64,000 nt of DNA from JASHUC01 sp035606175 (GTDB lineage Bacteria > Pseudomonadota > Gammaproteobacteria > Steroidobacterales > Steroidobacteraceae), in assembly GCA_035606175.1 (NCBI GenBank), contig DATNFW010000013.1, positions 1 through 64,000 of the forward strand. Reading direction: 5' to 3'. A program made the position numbers and the translations under genes. The notes under the pieces were generated by a model. It did not search any database. It was not told where the DNA came from and saw only the letters and a program-made list of their open reading frames with translations. Shown here in pieces: positions 8,969 through 17,555 of this stretch; within the stretch, counting starts at the first letter, position 1, and each line of letters starts with the position of its first letter.

Positions 8969-10660
8969 CTAGCGGTCGCCGCGCCTGCCGCGCAGCAGTG
9001 CATCGGGATTGCGGACGAGATAGTCGGCGAGCTCGCGCACGGAGCGTGCCGCATCGCTCAGCTGGTGCATGAGACGGGGCAGATCGACGCTCTGGCGTCC
9101 GTTGGTGCCGAGTACGCCATTCGCCGCATCGGCTGCGCGCTGCATGGATGCGGAAGTCGCCTCGAGGCTCGCGACGAGCGTCTGCACCTGCGGCTGCAGG
9201 CTCGTCGTGAGCTGATCGAGCCGGGTGAGCGTCGAATCGAGCGACTGCAGAGCGTGCGCAAGCTGCGGCCCCGAGGTCGCGCGCGCGAGGTGCTGCACCG
9301 TCGACTGCACGCTCGCGAGAATATCGTCGATGTCCGCCGCGGGCGCCGTCGGGATCGCGGCAACTCCGGCGACTTCCTCGCGGCGCTGGACGGGTGGCGC
9401 ACCCGGCAGCAGATCGAGCGCGATCAGCTTCTGCCCGGTGAGCAGGCTCGAGGAGACGAGGCGCGCACGCAACCCCTTGGCGATCAAATTCTCGAACCCC
9501 GTGGCGAGCGCCTTGCGGTGCTGAGCGAACTCGGAACGCGGCACGCCCGTCACCTCGATGACGCTCGGATCGAGCGCGAGCTTCGCGACGGTGTGCAGCC
9601 GCTTTGTGTGCGGATCGAAGATGAGATGCGACTCGGTGACCTCCCCGATCGCCGTCCCCTCGAGCTCGACCGGTGTTCCGATGCCGACGCCGCGCGCGTT
9701 GCCCGCGAATTCGACGCCGTAGAAGATCGGCGGGCGGCGCGGATAGCGCAGCGCCTCCCCGCGGGTGTCGAAAAGCGTGAACGTCGCGTCCTGCGCGCTC
9801 GGCTCCCCCTGCAGCGACCACTCGGGCGTGTCGAACGCGACGCCGCCCGCGATCAACTGCTGCCAGGAGCTCATGCGGATGCGCACCCCCTGGGCGCCGG
9901 CGTTGACGACGATGCCGCCCTCGTTCCAGAACCGCGACTCGGGATGCACCAGATGGTCGAAGGGGGCGCGTACGAAGGCGTAGATCTCGACCTGCTGTCC
10001 GGAGCTTGCGAGCGATGAGCCTTCGATCTCCCCGACGGCGAGGCCCCGATAGGTGACCGGGGCGCCCGGAATGAGCGTGCCTGCATCGGGGGCCAGGAGC
10101 GTGAAGAAGCGCCCGGGCGTCTCGGGCTTGAGGACTGGAGGCTCCTCGAGTCCGGTGAACTGCCGCTGTTCCTCCCCGTGTCCGGGATACATCTCGATAT
10201 AGGCGCCGGAGACGAGCGTCGTCAGCCCCGAGATGCCCTGCGCGCCGACACGGGGCTGCACGATCCAAAACCGCGCCCCCGTTGCGAGATAAGGCTCTAT
10301 GCTGCGCGACATGCGCGCGTGCACGAGCACGCGCGACACATCGCGCGCGAGCTCGACGGACTCGACGAGCCCGACGTTGACGCCCTTGTATTTGACGGTG
10401 GTCTGACCGGGCTGCAACGTCCCCGCATCCGTGAACGCGATGGTGATCTGCGGGCCGCGCGCGGCGAGCGCGCGCCACGCGAGCCACAGCACGACGCCCG
10501 CGGCGATGATCGGCGCGAGCCAGAACCAGGAGAGCGCCGAGCGTCGCCGCACGAGCACCGCTTGCGGCTGCGGAGCATCGTCCGGATCGGCTGAGCCTGC
10601 GCCGCGGAACTCGGGGCGCCGCCCCGCGAGCTCCTCTGCGTCCCGATCGCGCTCCGTCAC
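8969..10660 (-). CDS. pqiB: PqiB-type MCE domain lipid transport protein
   Basis: A 563-residue protein: one N-terminal membrane helix (SWFWLAPIIAAGVVLWLAW, about residues 32-52) followed by three MCE repeats and a helical C-terminus. MCE marks include ITIAFTDAGTLQPGQTTVKYKGVNVG and the later PVTYRGLAVGEI. PqiB forms hexameric tunnels across the periplasm for lipid traffic and envelope integrity. GTG 10660 overlaps the pqiA stop in a GTGA junction, which decides the start. No PqiC lipoprotein gene follows; cydA does. Confidence 0.92.
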   Translation of the reverse strand: MTERDRDAEELAGRRPEFRGAGSADPDDAPQPQAVLVRRRSALSWFWLAPIIAAGVVLWLAWRALAARGPQITIAFTDAGTLQPGQTTVKYKGVNVGLVESVELARDVSRVLVHARMSRSIEPYLATGARFWIVQPRVGAQGISGLTTLVSGAYIEMYPGHGEEQRQFTGLEEPPVLKPETPGRFFTLLAPDAGTLIPGAPVTYRGLAVGEIEGSSLASSGQQVEIYAFVRAPFDHLVHPESRFWNEGGIVVNAGAQGVRIRMSSWQQLIAGGVAFDTPEWSLQGEPSAQDATFTLFDTRGEALRYPRRPPIFYGVEFAGNARGVGIGTPVELEGTAIGEVTESHLIFDPHTKRLHTVAKLALDPSVIEVTGVPRSEFAQHRKALATGFENLIAKGLRARLVSSSLLTGQKLIALDLLPGAPPVQRREEVAGVAAIPTAPAADIDDILASVQSTVQHLARATSGPQLAHALQSLDSTLTRLDQLTTSLQPQVQTLVASLEATSASMQRAADAANGVLGTNGRQSVDLPRLMHQLSDAARSVRELADYLVRNPDALLRGRRGDR

Positions 10661-11943
10661 TCGCGCCTCTCCGCCGCGTCCCACATGAGGCGGCTGTCGA
10701 AGCACTTCGCGGCGATCATCGTCACGATGACCACGGCTGCGAACGCGATCATCCCCGGGTCCACGCGCACGCGCGTGAGCGCGCCGAACTGCACGAGAGC
10801 AAGCAGGATCGAGACCATGAACACATCGATGTTGGACCAGCGGCCGATGAGGTCGATCGCGCGGTGCAGATGCGTGCGCGCGACGAGGAAGCGCGCCGAC
10901 CCGCGACGCGTCAGCACGAGATTCCAGCTCAAGGCGGCGAGCTTCGCAAGCGGTATGGCGATGCTCGCCGTGAACACGATCACCGCGAGCGGCCACAGTC
11001 CATCGTGCGCGAGCTCGAACACTCCGCCGAGGATCGTGCTCGCCTGCTCGTGTCCGAGGCGGTCGATCGTCAGAACCGGGAGCAGATTCGCCGGAATGAA
11101 CAGCAGGAATCCGCAGGCGACGAGCGCGGTCGTGCGCTCGAGCGAGGCGTGTTTGCGCGCGGCCACACGCGCACGGCAGCGCGGGCAGCGGTCGCCCTCA
11201 CGCTCACCCGGGGCGGCGAGCTCGCAGACGGTGCATGCGGCCGGCGCCGCCGGCCCACGCGCTCTGCGTACGCGCTTCGCGACCGGCCGGACGCGGCTTC
11301 TCGCGCCCGGGCCGCGAATCGGCAGCGCCGCCCATACGGCGCGCTCATCGAGAAGCGCATCGGCGACCAGAAGCAGGATCGCGGCGGTGAGGAGGCACCA
11401 CCCGCCCGTGCCGATCGTGACGAACGCGACTTTCTCGATGCGGCTGTAGGCGACGCATGCGCCGAGCAGGTACACCTCGATCATCGTCCAGGGCCTCAAG
11501 TACAGCGCCCAGCGAAAGAGAATGCCGAGCACCGGCGTTCCGGCGGAAGCGGTCGCCCCCGAGCGGCTGCTCGAGCCACCGACATGCACGCCGACGAGTA
11601 CGACCGTCACGAGCAGCAGATATATCCAGGGCGCCGCGATGCTGAATGCCCCGACGATCAGGGCGAGCGAGGGAAAGCCTCCGGACCAGAGCGCCGCGAC
11701 GTTGCCTCCGAGCCCGCTTTCGCGCACGACGCCCTCGGTGGACACCCTCATGATCGGCGCGAGGCACGCCGGGATCCAGACGAGAAGCGCCGCGGCGGCA
11801 GCCGCGAGCGCGAGATCGAGACCGTGGGAGGAGGGGCGGGCGAGCGGTCGGCGGCAGCGCCCGCATTGAGCACGCCATCCATCGGGCAGGCGCGGGGGCA
11901 GGCACTGGCGCAGCCCGCAATCGGGACAGGCGAGGATCTCCAT
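10657..11943 (-). CDS. pqiA: PqiA family inner membrane protein
   Basis: A 428-residue protein made of two similar halves, each with a zinc-ribbon-like cysteine cluster followed by about four membrane helices. The first cluster is CPDCGLRQC...CGRC at the N-terminus and the second is CTVCELAAPG...CPRC near residue 240. PqiA is the inner membrane partner of PqiB and presumably handles lipid entry or exit. ATG 11943 sits right at the first cysteine cluster; an in-frame GTG one codon upstream is possible. It is first in the pqiA-pqiB-cydA-cydB run and divergent from the hydrolase at 12067. Confidence 0.92.
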   Translation of the reverse strand: MEILACPDCGLRQCLPPRLPDGWRAQCGRCRRPLARPSSHGLDLALAAAAAALLVWIPACLAPIMRVSTEGVVRESGLGGNVAALWSGGFPSLALIVGAFSIAAPWIYLLLVTVVLVGVHVGGSSSRSGATASAGTPVLGILFRWALYLRPWTMIEVYLLGACVAYSRIEKVAFVTIGTGGWCLLTAAILLLVADALLDERAVWAALPIRGPGARSRVRPVAKRVRRARGPAAPAACTVCELAAPGEREGDRCPRCRARVAARKHASLERTTALVACGFLLFIPANLLPVLTIDRLGHEQASTILGGVFELAHDGLWPLAVIVFTASIAIPLAKLAALSWNLVLTRRGSARFLVARTHLHRAIDLIGRWSNIDVFMVSILLALVQFGALTRVRVDPGMIAFAAVVIVTMIAAKCFDSRLMWDAAERRE

Positions 11944-12066
11944 CACTTCGGCCGCAAGGATACGCTGCCCCGGAGCGCCCCGCTGCAGGCCACACGCTCG
12001 CGGGCCGCTGCCCCTGCCGCGCCTCGCCTCGCGCATCGTCCCGCGGCTTGCTAGGCTCTGACCACG

Positions 12067-13134
12067 ATGCGCCGCGATGCGATCAGAAGGGGCGTTCCCG
12101 CGCTGCTCCTCGGTGCAGCCGGCGCCTTGCTTCTCCTCTTCGGACGCGCGGCCGCGGCGGCCGATACTCCGGCCTACGGGCCGAATCTCGAGGGCTTCAA
12201 GTACCCCTACGGCGTCGAGCTCTACAGCTTCAAGACTCAGGCGCAGACCTACGTCATGGCGTACATGGACGTGGGGCCGGAGGTCACCGGAATCGGCACG
12301 GGGCGCACCGCGGTGCTGCTGCACGGCAGGCGATTCTGCGGCGCGACGTGGGCACCCACCATTGCAGCCTTGCATCAGGCGGGATTTCGTGTCGTCGTGC
12401 CCGATCAGCTCGGCTTCTGCAAGTCCTCCAAGCCGATCAACTACCAGTACAGCTTCGAGCAGCTCGCGGAGAATACTCACGCGCTGCTCGGGCACATCCA
12501 GGCCGGACGCGTCGTGCTCGTCGGCCACGATCTCGGCGGCATGCTCGCGGCGCGCTACGCGCTCATGTTTCCGAACGAAGTGCAGAACCTCGTGCTGGTC
12601 GGTCCCCTCGGTCTCGAGGACTGGCGAGCCGAGGGCGTTCTCTACCGCACGATCGACGAGCGCTACGCCATGGAGCTTGCGACCACTTCGCGCGCGATCG
12701 AGAGCGAGGAGCGCACGTTCTATTACGGCGGGCGCTGGATGCCGCAGTACGGCGTCTGGGTGAGCGTGCTTGCCTCGCTCCACGAGGGCAGCGGCCGCGA
12801 GCGCTTCGACTGGAACCAGGCGCTCATCTCCGACATGGTCTTCACTCAGCCGGTGCTTTACGAGCTCGGTCGGCTCGCAATGCCCGTGCTGCTCGTCGTC
12901 GGTGCGCTCGATCGGGCGGCGCCGTTTCGGGAGTCCGCGCCCCCTGCGGTCGCGGCAAGTCTCGGCAATTACCCCGAGCTCGGGCGCATTGCCGCTACGC
13001 GCATTCCGCACGCACGGCTCGTCGAGCTCGCAGGTGTCGGGCACGTCCCGCAGATCGAGGCCCCCGAGCGCTTCAACCAGGCCCTCCTGCACGCGCTCGC
13101 GAATCCTCCTGCGACTGCGGCGCTGCGCCGCTGA
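12067..13134 (+). CDS. Periplasmic alpha/beta hydrolase with Asp at nucleophile position
   Basis: A 355-residue protein with a signal peptide (LLLGAAGALLLLFGRAAAAA, about residues 13-32). The hydrolase core has an HGRRF oxyanion region near 86, then DQLGFCKSSKP and the elbow VGHDLGG, where Asp155 stands at the nucleophile position; later come GALDRAAP (acid) and GVGHVPQIEAPERF (His). Close relatives I remember carry Ser in a GHSMGG elbow. An Asp nucleophile is the epoxide hydrolase/haloalkane dehalogenase arrangement. Its 3' end overlaps the convergent ferredoxin reductase gene by 62 bases. Confidence 0.75.
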   Translation: MRRDAIRRGVPALLLGAAGALLLLFGRAAAAADTPAYGPNLEGFKYPYGVELYSFKTQAQTYVMAYMDVGPEVTGIGTGRTAVLLHGRRFCGATWAPTIAALHQAGFRVVVPDQLGFCKSSKPINYQYSFEQLAENTHALLGHIQAGRVVLVGHDLGGMLAARYALMFPNEVQNLVLVGPLGLEDWRAEGVLYRTIDERYAMELATTSRAIESEERTFYYGGRWMPQYGVWVSVLASLHEGSGRERFDWNQALISDMVFTQPVLYELGRLAMPVLLVVGALDRAAPFRESAPPAVAASLGNYPELGRIAATRIPHARLVELAGVGHVPQIEAPERFNQALLHALANPPATAALRR

Positions 13135-14176
13135 CGCCGAGCCGCCTCTGCAGCAGCGGACTCGTCGTGGTGTACTGCAGATGCACCTTCTCGCCCGGGG
13201 CGAGGTGCTCGCGCACGCCGAACGCGGCGAGCGCCGCTTCGTGGAAGCCCGAGAGGATGAGCTTCTTCTTGCCGGGATAATCGTTGATGTCGCCGACGGC
13301 GAAAATGCCCGGCACGCTCGTCTGAAAACGCGCGGTATCGACGCGGATCGTACGGCGGTGCAGCTCGAGCCCCCAATCGGCGATCGGCCCGAGCTTCGGA
13401 TGCAGTCCCCAGAAGACGAGCAGGTGATCGAGCGAGACGGTCCGTGTCACTCCGTCGCGCGCGAGCACCCGCACGCCGCGCACGCGTTCGTCCTCGATGA
13501 CGAGCGACTGCACCTGGCCCTCGATGTGGTCGAGCCGCCCCTCCTCACGCAAGTGGAGCATGCGCTGCACCGCGGCGGGCGCAGCGCGGAATTCGGCGCG
13601 GCGATGCACGAGCACGACGCTGCGTGCCTTCTCGACGAGCTCGAGCGTCCAGTCGAGCGCGGAATCCCCGCCGCCGAGAATCACGAGGTCCCGATCGCAG
13701 AGCTGCGCCGCATCCTTCACGCGATAGTGAATGGAGGTTCCCTCGTGGCGCTCCGCGCCTTCGAGCCCGAGGCGGCGTGGCTGAAACGAGCCGACACCCC
13801 CCGCGACGATCACGGCGCCTGCATCGAAGCGTAGCCCGCGGCTCGTCACGACATCGAAGCGGCGGTCGGGACGCGGTACGACCTCGGTGACTTCCTGGCC
13901 CAAGTGCAGTCCGGCATTGAACGGCCGAATCTGCTCGGCGAGCCGTTCGATCAGCTCCTTCGCCGTGCACAGCGGTATGGCGGGGATGTCGTAGATCGGC
14001 TTGTCGGGGTAGAGCTCGATGCACTGACCCCCGATCTGCGGGAGCGAGTCGATGACCTCGGCGCGCAGGCCGAGGAGCCCGAGCTCGAACACCTGGAACA
14101 AGCCGATGGGACCTGCTCCGACGATCACGGCATCCGTGACCGTCGCGAGCTTCGAGCGCTCAAGCGACAAGGACAT
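13073..14176 (-). CDS. Thioredoxin-reductase-like ferredoxin-NADP(+) reductase
   Basis: A 367-residue flavoprotein. FAD-binding GAGPIG lies near residue 19, then IGGQCIELYPDKPIYDIPA. The NADP site GGGDSALDW is near 160 and the C-terminal FAD motif GIFAVGDINDYPGKK near 295. There is no CxxC pair between the nucleotide domains, which separates it from thioredoxin reductase and matches YumC-type ferredoxin-NADP reductases. ATG 14176 overlaps the cysteine synthase end by 17 bases; a GTG start a few codons later is possible. As last gene of the cys run it could supply reduced ferredoxin for sulfite reduction (inference). Confidence 0.88.
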   Translation of the reverse strand: MSLSLERSKLATVTDAVIVGAGPIGLFQVFELGLLGLRAEVIDSLPQIGGQCIELYPDKPIYDIPAIPLCTAKELIERLAEQIRPFNAGLHLGQEVTEVVPRPDRRFDVVTSRGLRFDAGAVIVAGGVGSFQPRRLGLEGAERHEGTSIHYRVKDAAQLCDRDLVILGGGDSALDWTLELVEKARSVVLVHRRAEFRAAPAAVQRMLHLREEGRLDHIEGQVQSLVIEDERVRGVRVLARDGVTRTVSLDHLLVFWGLHPKLGPIADWGLELHRRTIRVDTARFQTSVPGIFAVGDINDYPGKKKLILSGFHEAALAAFGVREHLAPGEKVHLQYTTTSPLLQRRLGVSGAAPQSQEDSRARAGGPG

Positions 14177-15197
14177 TCTCCAGATGGATGCGCTCGCCGC
14201 GGCGAGGTTCGACGGCGCTTGCCGCGAGTCCCTTCTGGGCGAGCCACTCGGGGTTGAAAAGCCTCGATTGATATTTCGCGCCGCCATCGCAAAGCACGGT
14301 GACGACCATGTGTCCGGGGCCGAGCTCGCGCGCGACTCGCGCCGCGGCCGCGACGTTGATGCCGCTCGTGCTGCCGAGGAACAGACCCTCCTCGTGGAGG
14401 AGCCGATACACGTAGCGCACGGTTTCCGCATCCTCGACGTGCACGGCGTCATCGAGCGGCGCATCGGCGAAGTTCTGCGTCACGCGCCCGGTGCCGATGC
14501 CCTCGGTGATCGAGCCGCTGCCGGTCGATTTGAGAACGCCGTTGCGGACGAATTCGTAGAGGCTGCTGCCGGGAGGGTCGGCGAGCACGCAGCGCACCGA
14601 ATCGCGCCGCGATTTGAGGAACTCCGAAACGCCCGCAATCGTACCGCCGGTGCCCGCCGCGGCGACGAACGCATCGATGCGTCCGTCCGTCTGCTCCCAG
14701 ATCTCGGGGCCCGTCGTCTCGATGTGCGTGCGGCGATTCGCGGTGTTGTCGAACTGATTGGACCAGATGGCGTTGCGGAGCGATGCGGCGACGCGCTGCG
14801 CGACCTTCTGGTATTGATTGGGATTGCTGTAGGGAACGGTGGGGACCTTGTAGACTTCGGCACCGAGCATCTCGAGGAGCCGGTACTTCTCCGGCGACTG
14901 GTTGTCCGGCATCACGATGATGCAGCGGTAACCGCGCGTGTTGCAGACGTGCGCGAGACCGATTCCCGTGTTGCCGGCGGTGCCCTCGACGACGATACCG
15001 CCCGGGCGCAGCTCACCGCGTTTCTCGGCATCGACGATGATCGCGAGCGCTGCGCGGTCTTTGACCGAGCCGCCCGGATTCATGAATTCGGCCTTGCCGA
15101 GGACCTCGCACCCGGTCTCCTCGCTCAGGCGTCTGAGCCTGATGAGCGGTGTGTGACCGACCGTTCCTGCAAAGCCGTTCTGCACTTTCGTGGTCAA
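14160..15197 (-). CDS. cysK: Cysteine synthase (O-acetylserine sulfhydrylase)
   Basis: A 345-residue PLP enzyme making cysteine from O-acetylserine and sulfide. PLP Lys46 lies in NPGGSVKDRAA, followed by the EGTAGNTGIGLA substrate loop and GTGGTIAGVSEFLK phosphate-binding loop. The length and these motifs fit the longer cysteine synthase A branch. I chose TTG 15197 because it forms a TTGA overlap with the cysG stop and matches the family N-terminus; GTG 15185 is the alternative. The gene sits between cysG and the ferredoxin reductase. Confidence 0.88.
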   Translation of the reverse strand: MTTKVQNGFAGTVGHTPLIRLRRLSEETGCEVLGKAEFMNPGGSVKDRAALAIIVDAEKRGELRPGGIVVEGTAGNTGIGLAHVCNTRGYRCIIVMPDNQSPEKYRLLEMLGAEVYKVPTVPYSNPNQYQKVAQRVAASLRNAIWSNQFDNTANRRTHIETTGPEIWEQTDGRIDAFVAAAGTGGTIAGVSEFLKSRRDSVRCVLADPPGSSLYEFVRNGVLKSTGSGSITEGIGTGRVTQNFADAPLDDAVHVEDAETVRYVYRLLHEEGLFLGSTSGINVAAAARVARELGPGHMVVTVLCDGGAKYQSRLFNPEWLAQKGLAASAVEPRRGERIHLENVLVA

Positions 15198-16642
15198 GCT
15201 ACGCCTCTCAGGGTTGTCGTGAGCGACTCGATCGCGCCCGCCTCGGGAGCCGCCGCGACCTCGCCGATGATGAGCAGCGCCGGTGCCGAGACCTTGCGAG
15301 CGCGCGCAATGGCGGCGAGATCGGCGAGGCGCGTGCGCATCACGCGCTGTCCGGGCAGCGTCGCCCGCTCGACGAGTGCCGCCGGCCGGTCGGGCGGGGC
15401 GCCCGCCTCGCGGAGCCTTGCGACGATGCGCTCGAGCTGCGCGACGACCATGTAGAACACGACAGTCTGGCCCGGCCGCGCGAGCGCCGGCCAGTCGAGG
15501 GAGTCGTCCTCCGCGAATTGCGCCGTCGCGAACGTCACCGACTGGGCGAGTTGCCGCTGCGTGAGCGGAACTGCCGCTGCCGCGGCCGCAGCGAGTCCCG
15601 CCGTGATGCCCGGAACGATCGTGAACGGGATGCCGTGGCGGGCGAGCGTCGCGATCTCCTCCCCGCCCCGCCCGAAGATGAAGGGATCGCCGCCCTTGAG
15701 CCGGGCCACTCGCAAGCCGCGCCGCGCGTATTCGACGAGGAGCGCGTCGATGCGCTCCTGCGCGGCCGCACCCGCTTCCGAATGCTTGCCGACGAATACG
15801 CGCTCGGCTTCGCGGCGTGCGCGATCGAGCACCGCTTCGGAGACGAGCCGATCGTAGAGGATCACGTCGGCTTCCTGCAGGCACTGCAGCGCCCGCAGCG
15901 TCAGCAGGTCCGGGTCGCCCGGCCCGGCGCCGATCAGATAGACCTCCCCGAGGCGCGGCCCGCGCGAGCGGGACGCGCGGAGATCCGCATCGAATGCCGC
16001 AGCCGCGCCGCTCTCATCGCCGGCAAGCACTTGCGTTCCGATGCGGCCGCCGAGGATGCGCTCCCAGAAAGGCCGCCGCTCGCTCGGGGGAAGGGCGCGC
16101 TGGACGCTCACCCGCCGCGCGCCTGCGAAGCGCGCCAGGGCACCGAGGCGAGCAGGGAGCAGCGCTTCAAGCTGCTCGCGCAGGCGCCGAGCAAGGACCG
16201 GCGCGGAGCCCTGCGAGCCTACCGCGACGATGACGGGGGATCGATCGACGATTGCGGGCAAGATGAAGCTCGAATGCTCGAGATCGTCCGCCACGTTGAT
16301 GGGAACGCGGCGCTCACGAGCTGCCTCGGCGACCCGTGCGTTGGTCTCGCGGCAGTCCGTGGCCGCGATGGCGAGCACGGCCGCGTCGAGGTGCGCCGGA
16401 TGGAATTCCGCGGCGATGTGAGCGAGACGATGCGCAGCCGTGGCGCTGCTCGTCGTGGCGCTGCTCGTCGTGGCGCTGCTCGCGAAAAGCTCCGCGGCAG
16501 CTCGGCCCAGGGCAGGCGCCACGAGCGTCACGCGCGCGCCGCAACGCAGCAGCAGCTCCGCCTTGCGCGCAGCGACTGCGCCGCCGCCGACGACGACGGC
16601 TTCACGGTCCGCGATGCGCAAAAAGATCGGCAGATGGTCCAT
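15194..16642 (-). CDS. cysG: Siroheme synthase (multifunctional)
   Basis: A 482-residue fusion. The N-terminal part (1-210) is the precorrin-2 dehydrogenase/ferrochelatase with VVVGGGAVAARKAELLL. The C-terminal part (from about 215) is uroporphyrinogen-III methyltransferase with LIGAGPGDPDLLTLRA, VFVGKH, LKGGDPFIFGRGGEE and VPGITAG. It makes siroheme, the cofactor of sulfite reductase, which fits the cysH and cysteine synthase neighbours. A three-copy 15-base repeat adds Ser/Ala/Thr residues near position 55. The start MDHLPIF is the usual CysG N-terminus. Confidence 0.95.
   Translation of the reverse strand: MDHLPIFLRIADREAVVVGGGAVAARKAELLLRCGARVTLVAPALGRAAAELFASSATTSSATTSSATAAHRLAHIAAEFHPAHLDAAVLAIAATDCRETNARVAEAARERRVPINVADDLEHSSFILPAIVDRSPVIVAVGSQGSAPVLARRLREQLEALLPARLGALARFAGARRVSVQRALPPSERRPFWERILGGRIGTQVLAGDESGAAAAFDADLRASRSRGPRLGEVYLIGAGPGDPDLLTLRALQCLQEADVILYDRLVSEAVLDRARREAERVFVGKHSEAGAAAQERIDALLVEYARRGLRVARLKGGDPFIFGRGGEEIATLARHGIPFTIVPGITAGLAAAAAAAVPLTQRQLAQSVTFATAQFAEDDSLDWPALARPGQTVVFYMVVAQLERIVARLREAGAPPDRPAALVERATLPGQRVMRTRLADLAAIARARKVSAPALLIIGEVAAAPEAGAIESLTTTLRGVA
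16441..16485. repeat. 3 x 15-base tandem repeat inside cysG
   Basis: Three consecutive copies of TGGCGCTGCTCGTCG; the first two are identical and the third differs in its last bases. On the coding strand it is in frame and encodes a Ser-Ser-Ala-Thr-Thr-like repeat in a loop of the dehydrogenase domain. Slippage would change the protein by five residues at a time. Confidence 0.95.
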
Positions 16643-16732
16643 GTCGAGATCGTCCGCGCCTCGATGAGGCGGCGCTAGTCCGGATCGGCTTGGGCGGCTC
16701 GCTCGGCTCGGCCGAGTCGTGCGAGGATCGGC

Positions 16733-17452
16733 TCAGCTCTGGGCAGCCGCCGTGCGCACGCGAGGATGCAGGCCGCACTCGCGTGCTTCGGGATTCTCCC
16801 ACCACCATCGGCCGGCGCGGCTGTCCTCGCCCGGCTGCACGGCCCGCGTGCACGGTGCACAGCCGATGCTCGGGTACTGCCGGTCGTGCAGGGTATTGTA
16901 CGGGAGCTTGCGCGTGCGGATATAGGACCACACATCGCCGTCGGTCCACTCGAGGAGGGGGCTCACCTTGTGCAGCCCGTTCTGGGCATCCCATTCGATG
17001 GGTGCGGCGAGTGAGCGGATTTTCGATTGCTCGCGCCGCACGCCCGTCACCCACGCCGAGTAGCCGGCGACGAACCGCTGGAAGGGCACGACCTTGCGGA
17101 CGTGGCAGCAGGAGAGGCGAGCTTCGGGGCTGTGGAAGAAACCGTTGATACCGTGCCGCCCGACGAGCCCGGTGAGCTCCGCGGCATCCGGATACACGAC
17201 ACGGATCCGGTTGCCGTAGCGGCGCTGCAGCTTCTCGAGCAGCTCGTAAGTTTCCTCGTGCAGCCGCCCGGTATCGATGCTCACGATGTCGATCTCGGGG
17301 ACATCCGTGCAGATGATGTCCGTGAGCACCACCGCCTCCGCACCGAGGCTCGTGGCGTATACGAGACGCCCGAAGCGGCGCACGGAATCGGCGAGCAGCT
17401 CCTGAATCGCCGCCGCTTTCGACTCGAGCTCGAGTGTGAGTACTTGGCCCAT
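16733..17452 (-). CDS. cysH: Assimilatory adenylylsulfate (APS) reductase
   Basis: A 239-residue enzyme reducing activated sulfate to sulfite. It has the four iron-sulfur cysteines of the APS-using branch (Cys115-Cys116 in SCCHVRK, Cys198 and Cys201 in CAPC) and the catalytic Cys226 in ECGLH. The PAPS-using enzyme lacks the four cluster cysteines, so APS is the probable substrate. The PP-loop region ATSLGAEAVVL is near residue 33. It heads a minus-strand cys run, divergent from the CysB-like regulator at 17556; 90 bases separate it from cysG. Confidence 0.93.
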   Translation of the reverse strand: MGQVLTLELESKAAAIQELLADSVRRFGRLVYATSLGAEAVVLTDIICTDVPEIDIVSIDTGRLHEETYELLEKLQRRYGNRIRVVYPDAAELTGLVGRHGINGFFHSPEARLSCCHVRKVVPFQRFVAGYSAWVTGVRREQSKIRSLAAPIEWDAQNGLHKVSPLLEWTDGDVWSYIRTRKLPYNTLHDRQYPSIGCAPCTRAVQPGEDSRAGRWWWENPEARECGLHPRVRTAAAQS

Positions 17453-17555
17453 GATGCGTGGGCGGTACTGTATCGGTCACAATGAGGTAACAGAACGAAC
17501 CTTTTCTTCTCAAGGTCTGCGGCGCGGTTATGAGCGGCCGGGGGTCTCCAAGTCC
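17453..17555. promoter_or_regulatory. Divergent cysH / cysB-like intergenic region
   Basis: This 103-base gap is the only place for the promoters of both cysH and the CysB-like regulator. It has a locally AT-richer core (about 17479-17511). By analogy with CysB systems it should hold the regulator's binding site and respond to O-acetylserine. I cannot assign -35/-10 hexamers or an operator with confidence. Confidence 0.4.

Noticed and set aside
7548..10487. A 979-codon open frame spanning cydA and much of pqiB
   Set aside because: Only its 3' half is CydA; upstream of GTG 8963 it is an out-of-frame shadow of pqiB with Arg-rich low-complexity translation.
10657..13092. An 811-codon frame extending upstream of pqiA
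   Set aside because: The part before 11943 is antisense to the hydrolase at 12067; PqiA homology begins at MEILACPDC.
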